Positions 53,651 to 63,437 are shown, counted from the first letter of the stretch. The stretch is DNA of 64,000 nt from Flavobacterium lindanitolerans (GCF_002846575.1 NZ_PJND01000007.1:2142253-2206252); one strand, 5' to 3'. The notes: a model not told the origin generated them from the letters alone. Translations and numbers: made by a program.

Positions 53651-54769
53651 TTAGTTATTAAGCATTACCGGCATAACAAGCATCGTAACGGTTTCACCAT
53701 CTTCGAGTCCGTCAACAGGAGTCAGAATTCCGGCTCTGTTTGGCAAGGACATTTCCAACATGATTTCGTCAGATTGAAGATTGGTCAGCATTTCAGTTAA
53801 GAAACGGGAATTGAATCCAATCTGCATATCGTCACCCTGATAGTCGCAGGTCAAACGTTCTTCAGCCTTGTTTGAGTAATCAATATCTTCTGCAGAAATA
53901 TTCAATTCGGCACCGGCAATTTTTAAACGGATTTGGTGCGTTGTCTTATTAGAGAAGATAGCAACACGACGAACCGAACTTAGAAATTGTGAACGGTCAA
54001 TCATCAGCTTGTTTGGGTTTTCTTTTGGAATTACAGCCTCATAATTTGGATATTTTCCGTCAATCAATCGGCAGGTCAAAACGTAGTTGTCAAAAGAAAA
54101 CGTAGCATTGGAATCGTTATATTCGATTGTCACTTCAGCTTCAGAAGTTCCAAGGATATTTTTTAAGATAGTCAAAGGTTTCTTTGGCATAATAAAATCT
54201 GCCACCTGTGAGGCTTTTACATCGGTTCTCGCATATTTTACCAATTTGTGCGCATCAGTTGCCACAAACGTAAGTCCTTCCGGTGAGAATTGGAAAAACA
54301 CTCCCGACATTACCGGACGTAAATCGTCGTTTCCGGCAGCAAAAATAGTTTTACTTACCGCCGTAGCCAAAACTCCGGCAGGAACTATGGTAGAAGACGG
54401 GTCATCAAGATTTACAGATTTTGGGAATTCTTCACCCGGAGCATACGCCAGAGCATATTTACCGGAATTGGAACTGATTTCAATAGTACTGTTTTCCTCT
54501 ACAGTAAAAGTAAGTGGTTGCTCCGGGAAAGTCTTTAAGATTTCCAAAAGCAGTTTTGCAGGAACGGCAACGCTTCCGGTACTTGTAGAATCAATTTCTA
54601 AAGTAGCAGACATGGTGGTTTCCAAATCAGATGCAGAAACGGTCAATTGTTTGTTATCCAATTCAAAAAGGAAATTATCCAGAATTGGCAAAGTATTGCT
54701 GCTATTGATAACGCTTCCTAAAACCTGCAGTTGTTTTAATAAGTAGGAACTCGATACTATAAACTTCAT
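53651..54769 (-). CDS. dnaN: DNA polymerase III beta subunit (sliding clamp)
   Basis: 372 residues, the standard length, with three clamp domains. MKFIVSSSYLLKQLQVLGSV at the N-terminus and LTCRLIDGKYPNYEAVIPKE in the second domain, and the C-terminal LVMPVML segment, are diagnostic. The ring encircles DNA and tethers polymerase III. It is preceded by a well-formed promoter and lies between the gldFG genes and a lipoprotein gene. Confidence 0.97.
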   Translation of the reverse strand: MKFIVSSSYLLKQLQVLGSVINSSNTLPILDNFLFELDNKQLTVSASDLETTMSATLEIDSTSTGSVAVPAKLLLEILKTFPEQPLTFTVEENSTIEISSNSGKYALAYAPGEEFPKSVNLDDPSSTIVPAGVLATAVSKTIFAAGNDDLRPVMSGVFFQFSPEGLTFVATDAHKLVKYARTDVKASQVADFIMPKKPLTILKNILGTSEAEVTIEYNDSNATFSFDNYVLTCRLIDGKYPNYEAVIPKENPNKLMIDRSQFLSSVRRVAIFSNKTTHQIRLKIAGAELNISAEDIDYSNKAEERLTCDYQGDDMQIGFNSRFLTEMLTNLQSDEIMLEMSLPNRAGILTPVDGLEDGETVTMLVMPVMLNN

Positions 54770-54821
54770 TTTCGTCTTTTATTTAATAAGGATTGTAAAA
54801 CTACAAATATTTTACATTGCA

Positions 54822-54851
54822 CAAATATATCTTAAACTAATTCTAAAACAA
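54822..54851 (-). promoter_or_regulatory. Promoter of dnaN
   Basis: On the minus strand TTG (54851-54849) and TATATTTG (54829-54822) are 19 bases apart, the consensus Bacteroidota geometry. The predicted transcript starts about 45 bases before the dnaN ATG. Confidence 0.65.
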
Positions 54852-54867
54852 AACCAATTTATTAACA

Positions 54868-56532
54868 TTATTTGCTATAAGCCCGCCTTCTCAGGTAGGT
54901 AAACACTAACCCGAAAATAGCAAGAATGAGGATTGGTAATCCAACAGTTAGGAATTGGGTAAAGGTATAATTCTCTGAAACTTTTTTCTCATCCAGCAAT
55001 GCAAGCTCTACATTTTTGCCTCGTATGTTGATAAGTCCCGTATCATCAAGCAAGTAATTAACAGCATTCATCAGGAAATCTTTATTGCCATAAACCTGCT
55101 GTGTCCATTGGTCAATTCCGTTCATCAATGGCTTTTTGTTGACGTAGGTGTAATTAATGATATCACCATCGGCAATCACAATCATTTTATTGGCTTTTCC
55201 TTCATCAAGTCCCTGATTCGCTTTAAAAGGCTTCACACGGTTTTTAAAAGCAGAAGTAAATTTTCCTTCCAGTAACACTCCTAATGTTTGGTTTCCTTTG
55301 GAATATTGGGCTTCGTTCAATTCGTCCATAAACTGGTGCAGGCTGATTTCTACAGGAGTTCCTACCACTTTAGATTGGGGCGAACTTTTTAAAAGTACTG
55401 TTTTTTTGATATTGTTTTTTAAGGTATCAATCTGATTGGCAAATTCTAATTTAACCAGATTGACATTTTTATTTATCGGATGGTTTTCGGCCGATTTTAC
55501 AATTGGAGAATACAGCCAGTCAATAGGGAAATCGCCGTTTTCAGAACGTGCCGTAATTGGTGTTGACAATAAATCCTCTACAAGATTATAGTTAATACGG
55601 ATACCGTATTTAAAGAACATATCATCAAGATTTAATTCCAGAGGAAGAGCCATAGCCGACTGTGATTCGTTCTGTAGGTTGTCAATATCGGCCGCAACCT
55701 TATCAATAAGCCAAAGCGTCTTACCGCCGTTCATGACATATTGGTCCAGAATATATTTTTCAGAATCGGTAAAAGCTTCCGTTGGTTTGGCAATGATTGC
55801 AGCATCAAAATGAGACAGATTCTGCATTGTTTTGTTAGGGTCATTGGCCAGCGAATCCAGATTGAATTCTCCAATCAGGTAATATTCTTTTAAATTAAGG
55901 ACAAAATCTGCCAGATATTTGTCATTAAGTTCGCCGTTTCCTTTCATTACGGCAATCTTTTTCTTTTCGGTTACGGCCAGTTTTGTAAGCGCATCTGCAA
56001 AAGCAAATTCCAGCAACTGTACTGATTTGCTGATATTTTCATCGGCATTATTACCAAAATTATTAACCAGCAAAGGAACGCGAACTGATTTTGTACCATA
56101 ATTGGCAATGGCCCACGGAAAGACCTGAATCATAGATTTTTTTCCGTTTTTATTGCTCTGGATATTGGTAGGAGTAAACCCAAGCCCGTTCAATTCAGAT
56201 ACAAATTGTTCTGCCTTTGACTCATCAGCCAACGGGTCTGTGAAATTAAAAATGATATTGGAGTTGTAAGCCCTGAATTCTTCCAGCATTTGTCTGGTTT
56301 CTCCCTCCAGTCGTTTGAATTCGGGTGGAAATTGTCCGTCAAGAAATACGTCAATATAAAGAGGCTTGTCTACCTTTTTAATCATGTCAAGCGTACTTTT
56401 CGACAAGGTATAACGCTTATCTTTTGTAAGGTCGAAACGCTTAAAAAAGAAATTACCGGCAATGTTTGCTGCAATCAGTAAAATGATAACGATGCTGAGC
56501 TGCTTCAGGCTTTGTTTCTTAGACGCTTTCAT
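54868..56532 (-). CDS. gldG: Gliding motility-associated ABC transporter component GldG
   Basis: 554 residues: an N-terminal membrane segment (LSIVIILLIAANIAGNFFF), a large periplasmic domain (about 40-520) with FNFTDPLADESKAEQFV and KIAVMKGNGELNDKYL, and a C-terminal membrane segment (FLTVGLPILILAIFGLVFTYL). This is the GldG/auxiliary subunit of the GldAFG ABC transporter, needed for gliding in flavobacteria. Its ATG overlaps the end of gldF by one base. The ATPase gene gldA is not in this window, as is usual because it lies elsewhere. Confidence 0.95.
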   Translation of the reverse strand: MKASKKQSLKQLSIVIILLIAANIAGNFFFKRFDLTKDKRYTLSKSTLDMIKKVDKPLYIDVFLDGQFPPEFKRLEGETRQMLEEFRAYNSNIIFNFTDPLADESKAEQFVSELNGLGFTPTNIQSNKNGKKSMIQVFPWAIANYGTKSVRVPLLVNNFGNNADENISKSVQLLEFAFADALTKLAVTEKKKIAVMKGNGELNDKYLADFVLNLKEYYLIGEFNLDSLANDPNKTMQNLSHFDAAIIAKPTEAFTDSEKYILDQYVMNGGKTLWLIDKVAADIDNLQNESQSAMALPLELNLDDMFFKYGIRINYNLVEDLLSTPITARSENGDFPIDWLYSPIVKSAENHPINKNVNLVKLEFANQIDTLKNNIKKTVLLKSSPQSKVVGTPVEISLHQFMDELNEAQYSKGNQTLGVLLEGKFTSAFKNRVKPFKANQGLDEGKANKMIVIADGDIINYTYVNKKPLMNGIDQWTQQVYGNKDFLMNAVNYLLDDTGLINIRGKNVELALLDEKKVSENYTFTQFLTVGLPILILAIFGLVFTYLRRRAYSK

Positions 56533-57257
56533 TAGGATTTCAAAGATTTAAGTTTAAAAGCGGTAAGCGATAAAAACAATATCGTAATGCTTATGAAATA
56601 AATAATATCCCGTGTGTCCAATACGCCACGGCTCATGCTTTTGAAATGATAATCCATGCCTATAGAAGCTACTATAAGGTCAAAGCTTTCTGCATAAGTT
56701 GAAATGCCGTCAAAACCAAAGTAGAATACAAAGCACAAAAGTACCGAAAGGATAAAGGCTACAATTTGGTTTTCTGAAAGTGTTGAAGTAAAAATCCCGA
56801 TAGCTGTATAGGAAGCAATCAGGAAAAGTAATCCGAAGTAGGAACCCAAAGTACTTCCAAAATCCAAATTTCCTTCAGGATTTCCAAGATTGGAAACAAC
56901 CAACACATATATAAGAGTAGGAATGATGGCAATTACAATTAATAGGAAAGCACCAAAGAATTTACCGTTGATGATTTCCCAGATGCCTAATGGTTTGGTA
57001 AAAAGCAATTCAATAGTTCCCTGTTTTTTTTCATCCGAAAAGCTTCGCATTGTTACTGCCGGAATAAGGAAAATCAAAATCCAGGGTGCCAATGTAAAAA
57101 ACGGGCTCAAATCGGCAAATCCGGAATTGGGAATGTTAAAATCGCCTTCAAAAACCCAAAGGAATAGTCCGTTGAGCAGCAGAAAAATAGCAATCACCAA
57201 ATAACCAATCGGCGAACCGAAAAAGGATTTGATTTCTCGTAGTAATATTGATTTCAT
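56532..57257 (-). CDS. gldF: Gliding motility-associated ABC transporter permease GldF
   Basis: 241 residues with six membrane segments, an ABC-2 type permease. MKSILLREIKSFFGSPIGYL, PWILIFLIPAVTMRSFSDEK and KKQGTIELLFTKPL are diagnostic of GldF. It functions with GldG and the ATPase GldA. Upstream lies a stretch of periodic repeats instead of a clear promoter. Confidence 0.95.
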   Translation of the reverse strand: MKSILLREIKSFFGSPIGYLVIAIFLLLNGLFLWVFEGDFNIPNSGFADLSPFFTLAPWILIFLIPAVTMRSFSDEKKQGTIELLFTKPLGIWEIINGKFFGAFLLIVIAIIPTLIYVLVVSNLGNPEGNLDFGSTLGSYFGLLFLIASYTAIGIFTSTLSENQIVAFILSVLLCFVFYFGFDGISTYAESFDLIVASIGMDYHFKSMSRGVLDTRDIIYFISITILFLSLTAFKLKSLKS

Positions 57258-57261
57258 TTAT

Positions 57262-57410
57262 AATTGATAGTTGATAATGTATAGTGTATAGTTGATTTCA
57301 AATTTCAAATTTCTGATTTCTGATTTCTGATTTCTGCCATCTGCCATCCTGATAACGGGGCAAGTTACACCAAAAATCTTAAATCTTAAATCTCAAATCA
57401 TAAATCCAAA
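57262..57410. repeat. Periodic intergenic repeats upstream of gldF
   Basis: Left part: TTGATAGTTGATAATG-like units. Middle: repeated CTGATTT units (TTTCTGATTTCTGATTTC) and CTGCCATCTGCCATC. Right: AAATCTTAAATCTTAAATC units. The period is 7-8 bases. This occupies nearly the entire space between gldF and the monooxygenase-like gene. Confidence 0.75.
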
Positions 57411-57411
57411 A

Positions 57412-57708
57412 TTATTCAAGCGTCACAAGCTTATCCACGCTCCACGCTTCGGGCTTATCATTAAATAATTTTTTGGTAAACGTCCAGATATCGTCAAAAA
57501 GCGCCGACTTCCTGTAGTTTTCTAAATCTTCTTCTGTTTCCCAATAACTGTAGGTGAAAAATACACACTTGTTATTTTTGTCCTGATACAATTCTAAGAA
57601 ACGATTTCCGGGCGCATTTCGTATTTTTTCTTTCATCAATTCGAAATTTTCTAAAAAGGCAGGAATGTTTTTTTCGTGGAATGACAGTTTTACAATTCGT
57701 ACAAACAT
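57412..57708 (-). CDS. Antibiotic biosynthesis monooxygenase (ABM)-like protein
   Basis: 98 residues with the dimeric alpha/beta-barrel (ABM) pattern: FVRIVKLSFHEKNIPAFLEN, NRFLELYQDKNN and VFFTYSYWETEEDLENYRKS. Members include quinol monooxygenases (YgiN-like) and haem-degrading enzymes; no haem ligand or cofactor residue marks the reaction here. Repeats lie on both sides of the gene, which stands alone. Confidence 0.82.
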   Translation of the reverse strand: MFVRIVKLSFHEKNIPAFLENFELMKEKIRNAPGNRFLELYQDKNNKCVFFTYSYWETEEDLENYRKSALFDDIWTFTKKLFNDKPEAWSVDKLVTLE

Positions 57709-57721
57709 AGTTTTATGATAG

Positions 57722-57770
57722 GTAAATTTGTGATTTATGATTTTAGATTTGTGATTTGTCTATTGCAGAA
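57722..57770. repeat. Short AAATC/GATTT repeat cluster
   Basis: GTGATTTATGATTTTAGATT and similar units, with GATTT every 7-8 bases, lie immediately upstream of the monooxygenase-like gene. It is the same class as at 57262-57410. Confidence 0.65.
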
Positions 57771-57814
57771 ACCCTACTGCTTACAGCCTAAAGCTTAAAG
57801 CCCAATATATAAAG

Positions 57815-58642
57815 CTAAATAAAATTAATACTTACGAAATCGCGGTACTTTAATCCCAACAGGCTTGAGGCACCTCCAACAGAATTAGGATTGCTACGGT
57901 AGATTGCGATTTCTAAAAATCCCGCCTCATTGAAAATAGCCAACTCCTTTCCTTCATAAAATTTAATGGAATTCTGCTCAAAATTAACAATCGATGAATA
58001 ATTAGGAAGAATGGTCCTTAATTTATAATTCTTAAAGCTGACTTCATATTTCCTGCCTTTTCCTATTTTAGTGAAAAGCTGCTTGGAAATATTAGTCACC
58101 ACATTTCCAAAATGGTCAATATAGATAGCATAGCCTTTAATACTATTATTGTCCTGACTAACCACAGCCTGCAATTCAGTGACTTCTTTTATTTTAGTAA
58201 TCTCCTTTCCTATAACATTTAGCAATCCGCCCCGTGCTAAATGACAGGCCACGGTTACAAAAACGTCCATAGCCGTTGCATTGATTCCCAGTCGGTCGTG
58301 TATATTAATAGATACAATTTTCTGCGGAATGATTTTTTGAATCAAAAGGCTCAATATTCCATTGTCAGCACAGATAAAATACTGGTCGTTCCATTGCATT
58401 GCAATATGCTGCGTTTCGGGATGCAGTTCAGAATCTACACCTATAATATGTACGGTTCCTTTTGGAAAGCTGGAATAAGAAGCACCAACAATATAACTGG
58501 CTTCAGAAACATTAAACAAATCAATTTCATGTGAAATGTCTACAATCCTCGCTTCCGGATATTCAGAATAAATTTTACCCTTTAAAGATCCGACAAAGTG
58601 GTCTTTGCATCCAAAATCGGTCGTAAGGGTAATTATTGACAT
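57815..58642 (-). CDS. S-adenosyl-L-methionine hydrolase (SAM hydroxide adenosyltransferase, DUF62)
   Basis: 275 residues. The N-terminal LTTDFGCKDHFVGSLKG carries the diagnostic Asp and His (water-activating Asp-Arg-His type set), and VHIIGVDSEL is the family's SAM-binding segment; FICADNGILSLL and the C-terminal beta barrel (NEAGFLEIAIYRSNPNS) complete the fold. It hydrolyses SAM to adenosine and methionine. It is divergent from the phoH gene. Confidence 0.93.
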   Translation of the reverse strand: MSIITLTTDFGCKDHFVGSLKGKIYSEYPEARIVDISHEIDLFNVSEASYIVGASYSSFPKGTVHIIGVDSELHPETQHIAMQWNDQYFICADNGILSLLIQKIIPQKIVSINIHDRLGINATAMDVFVTVACHLARGGLLNVIGKEITKIKEVTELQAVVSQDNNSIKGYAIYIDHFGNVVTNISKQLFTKIGKGRKYEVSFKNYKLRTILPNYSSIVNFEQNSIKFYEGKELAIFNEAGFLEIAIYRSNPNSVGGASSLLGLKYRDFVSINFI

Positions 58643-58748
58643 AAAATTGTTTATAACATTAACGCCGGGGCGCCTAAATTTTTATTAAATTTGAGATATG
58701 CAAAGCTAACAAAATAGCCAGATAATTTTTAATTTAATACTATAGCTT

Positions 58749-59699
58749 TTGAACGAAAGAACAATCGAACTCGTAGATATTGCGCCAAAAGATTTTTGGG
58801 GCGCCCAAGATTCTCATCTTGAAACTATTAGGAAATACTACCCTAAACTAAAAATTGTTGCCAGAGGAACTACGATTAAAGCTTTTGGAGAAAAAGAAGT
58901 TTTAGACGAGTTTGAAAACCGCTTCCAGCGCCTGATGCTCCATTTTTCACGCTATAATAATATTGACGATAATGTTATTGAAAGAGTTATTGAGGGTGGT
59001 AGCCAACAGGTGGAAAGAATGGCAGACCATGACAAAATTCTGGTACATGGTGTAGGTGGAAAAATAATCAAGGCAATGACGCCAAACCAGCAGTTGCTTG
59101 TAGATACCGTAAACAAAAACGATATGGTTTTTGCCGTTGGTCCCGCCGGAACCGGAAAAACCTATACAGGTGTGGCAATGGCTGTAAAAGCGTTAAAAGA
59201 GAAGCAGGTCAAAAGGATTATACTTACGCGTCCTGCGGTAGAAGCCGGAGAAAATCTGGGATTCCTTCCCGGTGATATGAAAGAAAAACTGGACCCGTAT
59301 ATGCAGCCACTTTATGATGCCCTTCGTGACATGCTGCCCAATGAAAAACTGGAAGACTATATCACAAAAGGAATCATACAAATAGCACCATTGGCATTCA
59401 TGCGTGGACGTACGCTTGATAATGCATTTGTTATTCTTGACGAGGCTCAGAATACAACACATTCACAAATGAAAATGTTCCTGACCCGTATGGGGAAAAA
59501 TGCCAAATTCATGATAACGGGCGACCCGGGACAGGTTGATTTGCCAAGAAGGACAATTTCAGGATTAAAAGAAGCTTTACTGGTGCTAAAAGATATTGAC
59601 GGAATAGGAATCATCTATCTTGATGATAAGGATATTGTACGTCACAGACTGGTTAAGAAAGTAATAGAAGCCTATAAAAAAATTGAAAACCACGATTGA
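58749..59699 (+). CDS. PhoH family protein (ATPase)
   Basis: 316 residues. The start is TTG at 58749: an in-frame TAG ends only 3 bases upstream, and the translated N-terminus (MNERTIELVDIAPKDFWGAQ) fits flavobacterial PhoH. Residues about 105-310 form the ATPase with Walker A (GPAGTGKTYTG), Walker B (FVILDEAQN) and the RNA-type motif TGDPGQVDLP. PhoH proteins are ATP-dependent RNA-binding or helicase-like factors. Divergent from the SAM hydrolase gene. Confidence 0.94.
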   Translation: MNERTIELVDIAPKDFWGAQDSHLETIRKYYPKLKIVARGTTIKAFGEKEVLDEFENRFQRLMLHFSRYNNIDDNVIERVIEGGSQQVERMADHDKILVHGVGGKIIKAMTPNQQLLVDTVNKNDMVFAVGPAGTGKTYTGVAMAVKALKEKQVKRIILTRPAVEAGENLGFLPGDMKEKLDPYMQPLYDALRDMLPNEKLEDYITKGIIQIAPLAFMRGRTLDNAFVILDEAQNTTHSQMKMFLTRMGKNAKFMITGDPGQVDLPRRTISGLKEALLVLKDIDGIGIIYLDDKDIVRHRLVKKVIEAYKKIENHD

Positions 59700-59831
59700 G
59701 AATAGCAGCATATAATTAAATTAAAGGATAATACAACAGGTTCATGTTTTTGGTCTTACAACAGGCTAAAACAGAAACATATAAAATAGTAAAAAATAAC
59801 CAGTTGTTTTAAAACAATTATTAAAATGAAT

Positions 59832-59880
59832 AAGGCTCGGAAGTACTAATTAATAGGTATTATTTCGAGCCTTTTCTTTT
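59832..59880 (+). terminator. Terminator after phoH
   Basis: AAGGCTCG and CGAGCCTT form the outer stem, with a 26-base AT-rich loop, followed by TTCTTTT. The T-run also overlaps the -33 box of the downstream purC promoter. Confidence 0.65.
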
Positions 59881-59909
59881 GTGTATCTCTGCCAAACGAA
59901 TTACTTTTG
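59879..59909 (+). promoter_or_regulatory. Promoter of purC
   Basis: TTG (59879-59881, within TTTTG) and TACTTTTG (59902-59909) are 20 bases apart, the ideal Bacteroidota layout, 31 bases before the purC ATG at 59941. This fixes the start at that ATG instead of the upstream GTG at 59881. Confidence 0.8.
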
Positions 59910-59940
59910 CATCTTTACAAACAACACAACAACCATAGAA

Positions 59941-60891
59941 ATGAACAACACAATAACTACTACCAATTTTAATTTTCCGAAACAGAAATCTGTTTACAGA
60001 GGAAAAGTTCGTGAAGTGTATAATATTAATGACGAACTTTTGGTGATGATTGCTACTGACAGGCTTTCTGCTTTTGATGTGGTTTTACCCAAAGGAATTC
60101 CCTATAAAGGACAAATATTAAACCAGATTGCAACCCGATTCATGGAAATGACCTCACATCTTGTTCCGAATTGGCTCATTGCATCACCGGACCCAAACGT
60201 AGCCGTTGGCCATTTATGCGAACCGTTTAAAGTAGAAATGGTTATACGTGGTTACCTGTCAGGCCATGCTGCAAGAGAATACGCTGCCGGCAAAAGAGAA
60301 ATCTGCGGTGTTGCAATGCCTGATGGGATGAAAGAAAATGATAAATTCCCGGAACCAATTATCACACCCACAACCAAGGCAGATAACGGAGAGCATGATG
60401 AGGATATTTCAAGAGAGGCAATTTTAGAAAAAGGAATCGTATCTGAAGAAGATTATGAAGTATTGGAAAACTATACAAAAGTGCTTTATAATAAAGGTAC
60501 GCAGATTGCAGCCGACAGAGGTTTGATTCTGGTTGATACAAAATATGAATTTGGTAAAACAAAAGATGGAAAAATCGTTTTGATTGATGAAATCAATACA
60601 CCTGATTCTTCAAGATATTTTTATAAAGAAGGTTATGAAGAAAGACAGGAGAGAGGAGAATCCCAAAAACAGCTGTCAAAAGAATTCGTGAGACAATGGC
60701 TTATTGCTAATGGCTTTCAGGGTAAGGAAGGGCAGCAGATTCCGGAAATGACAGAAGAATATGTAGAATCAGTTTCTGAAAGATACATTGAACTTTATGA
60801 AAACATTTTAGGAGAACAGTTTTTTAAAGCAGATATCTCCAATATTCATGAGCGTATCGAAAAAAATGTGCTTGAATTTCTGAATAAATAA
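59941..60891 (+). CDS. purC: Phosphoribosylaminoimidazole-succinocarboxamide (SAICAR) synthase
   Basis: 316 residues, the longer SAICAR synthase type. [29 protein letters not shown] and [17 protein letters not shown] are diagnostic, and [13 protein letters not shown] is the second signature. The enzyme condenses CAIR with aspartate in purine synthesis. It has its own promoter and terminator and is not in a purine operon here. Confidence 0.97.
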   Translation: MNNTITTTNFNFPKQKSVYRGKVREVYNINDELLVMIATDRLSAFDVVLPKGIPYKGQILNQIATRFMEMTSHLVPNWLIASPDPNVAVGHLCEPFKVEMVIRGYLSGHAAREYAAGKREICGVAMPDGMKENDKFPEPIITPTTKADNGEHDEDISREAILEKGIVSEEDYEVLENYTKVLYNKGTQIAADRGLILVDTKYEFGKTKDGKIVLIDEINTPDSSRYFYKEGYEERQERGESQKQLSKEFVRQWLIANGFQGKEGQQIPEMTEEYVESVSERYIELYENILGEQFFKADISNIHERIEKNVLEFLNK

Positions 60892-60916
60892 TCTAACACA
60901 ATCATAATTATCTGAT

Positions 60917-60940
60917 AACCACGCTCTGCGTGGTTTTTTT
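60917..60940 (+). terminator. Terminator after purC
   Basis: AACCACGC / GCGTGGTT with a three-base loop, then T7. It lies 25 bases past the purC stop. Confidence 0.92.
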
Positions 60941-61085
60941 GTTCTTTGTAGTATGAAAGTAACAGGGAACATAAAACGCTAAATGTTAAAGTTATGTTAG
61001 AAAAATAAAATACTGTAACAAAAGAAAAAAACAGTCGTCTATTAAGTAACAATCAAATCAAAAAATAATTTAAAACACAATCATC

Positions 61086-61472
61086 ATGAAAAAATCAATC
61101 GTTTACTTAGGAATTGCATTACTTGCATTTGGAAATGTTGCTATTGCAGCTAACACTAATTCCCTAACAGAAAACACTGTTGTTGTAAAAGCTAAAAACG
61201 TAAGTCCTTTTTGTCAGGCTATCGCTAAAGGAGATGTTGAAACTGTAAAAAGAATGATAGAATTCGGTACAGATGTCAATGCTACTTCAAATGGAATGAC
61301 ACCATTAATGTTTGCTGCACGCTACAATAAGGTAGAAATCGTAAAATTACTTTTGGAAAGCGGAGCGAAGGTAAACACAAAAGATGAAAAAGGATTTACA
61401 GCATTAAAACATGCTGAGCTATCAAATGCCACTGAAGCAGCTGAACTTATAAAAGCGCATAAAAAAGCATAA
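61086..61472 (+). CDS. Exported ankyrin-repeat protein, 128 aa
   Basis: The signal peptide is MKKSIVYLGIALLAFGNVAIAA. Three short ankyrin units follow, for example GDVETVKRMIEFGTDVNA, GMTPLMFAARYNKVEIVKLL and KGFTALKHAELSNATEAAEL. Such small periplasmic ankyrin proteins are common in Flavobacteriia; the binding partner is unknown. The gene is monocistronic and has a strong terminator. Confidence 0.9.
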   Translation: MKKSIVYLGIALLAFGNVAIAANTNSLTENTVVVKAKNVSPFCQAIAKGDVETVKRMIEFGTDVNATSNGMTPLMFAARYNKVEIVKLLLESGAKVNTKDEKGFTALKHAELSNATEAAELIKAHKKA

Positions 61473-61490
61473 GAAATCATCAATCAAAAT

Positions 61491-61524
61491 AAAGTCCCGT
61501 TATCTCATCAATAACGGGACTTTT
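61491..61524. terminator. Bidirectional terminator between ankyrin and M42 peptidase genes
   Basis: AAAGTCCCGTTAT / ATAACGGGACTTT, a 13-base perfect stem with a 7-base loop and T-rich flank. It serves the convergent genes. Confidence 0.92.
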
Positions 61525-61553
61525 GTTTTTATACCTATAGTAATATTAAGGTG

Positions 61554-62645
61554 TTATTTACCAAAGTAGGTAAATGTTTCTTCGTTTTTAATTTTAAGCA
61601 AAGATTCGTAAATCAGTTTTATCACATTTTCTACATCATCACGATGAACCATTTCAACTGTTGTATGCATATAACGAAGAGGCAAAGAGATTAATGCCGA
61701 AGCAACACCACCATTACTGTAGGCAAAAGCATCAGTATCGGTTCCTGTAACTCTTGAAGAAGCCAATCTCTGGAACGGGATTTTCTTTTCTTCTGCCGTA
61801 TCCAGGATTAATTCCCTAAGATTGTTTTGAACGGCCGGAGCATAAGTCACAACCGGTCCTTTGCCAATTTGAGTATCACCTTCAATTTTTTTATCAATCA
61901 TTGGAGTAGTCGAATCATGGCAAACGTCCGTAACTATGGCAACATTAGGCCTGATGGTTTTGGTAATCATTTCAGCACCGCGCAAGCCTACTTCTTCCTG
62001 AACGGAATTGGTAATGTATAGTCCAAAAGGCAGTTTCTTTTTATTCTCGTGAAGCAGTCGGGCAACTTCAGCAATCATAAAGCCGCCAATTCGGTTGTCG
62101 ATAGCCCTGCAAACGAATTTGTTTTCATTCAGAACCATGAAATCGTCCGGATAAGTAATAACACACCCAACATGAACGCCAAGTTTTTCAACCTCTTCTT
62201 TTGTTTCGCAACCACAATCAATAAAAATATTATCAATTCTGGCGCCTTCTTCTTTGCCGCGATTTCGGGTATGGATAGCCGGCCAACCAAAAACACCTTT
62301 TACAATTCCGTTTTTGGTATGAATATTGACGCGTTTTGAAGGAGCAATCATGTGGTCCGAACCGCCATTTCGGATTACATAAATTAAACCGTTTTCAGTA
62401 ATATAATTAACATACCACGAAATCTCATCGGCATGCCCCTCGATAACGACCTTATAGTTCGCTTCAGGGTTGATGACACCAACAGCAGTTCCGTAGGTAT
62501 CCGTAATAAAAGTATCGACGTATGGTTTTAGATAGTCCATCCAGATTTTTTGGCCTCCGGATTCATATCCGGTAGGTGACGCATTGTTCAGATAGTTTTT
62601 CAGAAAATCAAGTGAAGACTTTTTGAGTATAGATTTTGATGCCAT
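61554..62645 (-). CDS. M42 family metallopeptidase (glutamyl/deblocking aminopeptidase-like)
   Basis: 363 residues. Metal ligands and catalytic residues of M42/M20-type aminopeptidases are visible: EGHADEISWYV (His, Asp), NRIGGFMIAEVA (following a DNRIG metal Asp), QEEVGLRGAE (catalytic Glu pair), and VTDVCHDSTTP. The family forms large tetrahedral aminopeptidase complexes in the cytoplasm that trim peptides. Convergent with the ankyrin gene and divergent from the DUF4294 gene. Confidence 0.93.
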   Translation of the reverse strand: MASKSILKKSSLDFLKNYLNNASPTGYESGGQKIWMDYLKPYVDTFITDTYGTAVGVINPEANYKVVIEGHADEISWYVNYITENGLIYVIRNGGSDHMIAPSKRVNIHTKNGIVKGVFGWPAIHTRNRGKEEGARIDNIFIDCGCETKEEVEKLGVHVGCVITYPDDFMVLNENKFVCRAIDNRIGGFMIAEVARLLHENKKKLPFGLYITNSVQEEVGLRGAEMITKTIRPNVAIVTDVCHDSTTPMIDKKIEGDTQIGKGPVVTYAPAVQNNLRELILDTAEEKKIPFQRLASSRVTGTDTDAFAYSNGGVASALISLPLRYMHTTVEMVHRDDVENVIKLIYESLLKIKNEETFTYFGK

Positions 62646-62727
62646 ATGATTATTTTTTGGCTAAAATATAAATTTGAAATTACAGTTATCCATATATTAT
62701 ATAATTTTACATAACAAATCAAACTTA

Positions 62728-63384
62728 ATGAAAACTATAAACTATTTCTTTTTACTCTTCCTTTTATCTAATACATTAAATGCACAGGTAGATAAAAATG
62801 ACGAGTACCTGAATCAGCCAGATACAATTAAGGTAGTCCAGCTGGATGAAGTACTCATATTAAAAGGAGAGATTGATGAAGAAAGTAAAAAGAATTTCCT
62901 GATTTTGCAAAGAAGAGTACAACGCGTATATCCTTATGCAAAGGCTACAGCCGAAAGGTTGGTTGCGTTAGAAAAGGGAATGGCTAAACTAAAGACCGAA
63001 AAAGAAAAGAAGAAGTACTTTAAGATTGTAGAAAAATATCTCGTGAATGAATTCGAAGGACAGCTGAAGAAATTGTCCAATAGAGATGGACAAATTCTCG
63101 TAAAGTTAATCCATAGGCAAACGGGGTCTACCACTTTTGATTTAATTAAGGAGCAAAAAAGCGGATGGAAGGCATTTTGGGCCAATAAGACCGCTCGCGT
63201 TTTTAGTATAAACTTAAAAGCACAATACAATCCGTATAATGTACCGGAAGATTTTCTAATTGAAACCATATTAGTAAGGGCTTTTGAAGAAGGCAGACTC
63301 CCGAAACAAAACCCGGGGATCAATATTAATTACCAGGAATTAGCTAAATCATGGAATGAAAAAGTAGCGAAATCGAAAACATAA
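62728..63384 (+). CDS. Exported DUF4294 family protein
   Basis: 218 residues from the ATG at 62728, with the signal peptide MKTINYFFLLFLLSNTLNAQ. The Bacteroidota DUF4294 pattern is visible: EESKKNFLILQRRVQRVYPY, AKATAERL, LVKLIHRQTGSTTFDLIKE and a FWANKTARVFSINLKAQYNP segment. The neighbouring M42 peptidase gene in divergent orientation is, as I recall, a common arrangement. Function unknown. Confidence 0.88.
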   Translation: MKTINYFFLLFLLSNTLNAQVDKNDEYLNQPDTIKVVQLDEVLILKGEIDEESKKNFLILQRRVQRVYPYAKATAERLVALEKGMAKLKTEKEKKKYFKIVEKYLVNEFEGQLKKLSNRDGQILVKLIHRQTGSTTFDLIKEQKSGWKAFWANKTARVFSINLKAQYNPYNVPEDFLIETILVRAFEEGRLPKQNPGININYQELAKSWNEKVAKSKT

Positions 63385-63409
63385 AATGGTTTTTACAATC
63401 AAAATAGAA

Positions 63410-63437
63410 GAAGGTAGCTTTTTAAAGCTACCTTTTT
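63410..63437 (+). terminator. Terminator after the DUF4294 gene
   Basis: AAGGTAGCTTT / AAAGCTACCTT with a TT loop, then T5. It lies 25 bases past the stop. Confidence 0.92.

Noticed and set aside
54087-54746. Plus-strand 219-residue frame opposite dnaN
   Set aside because: Long only because dnaN codon use leaves the opposite strand open; Ser-rich and without domains.
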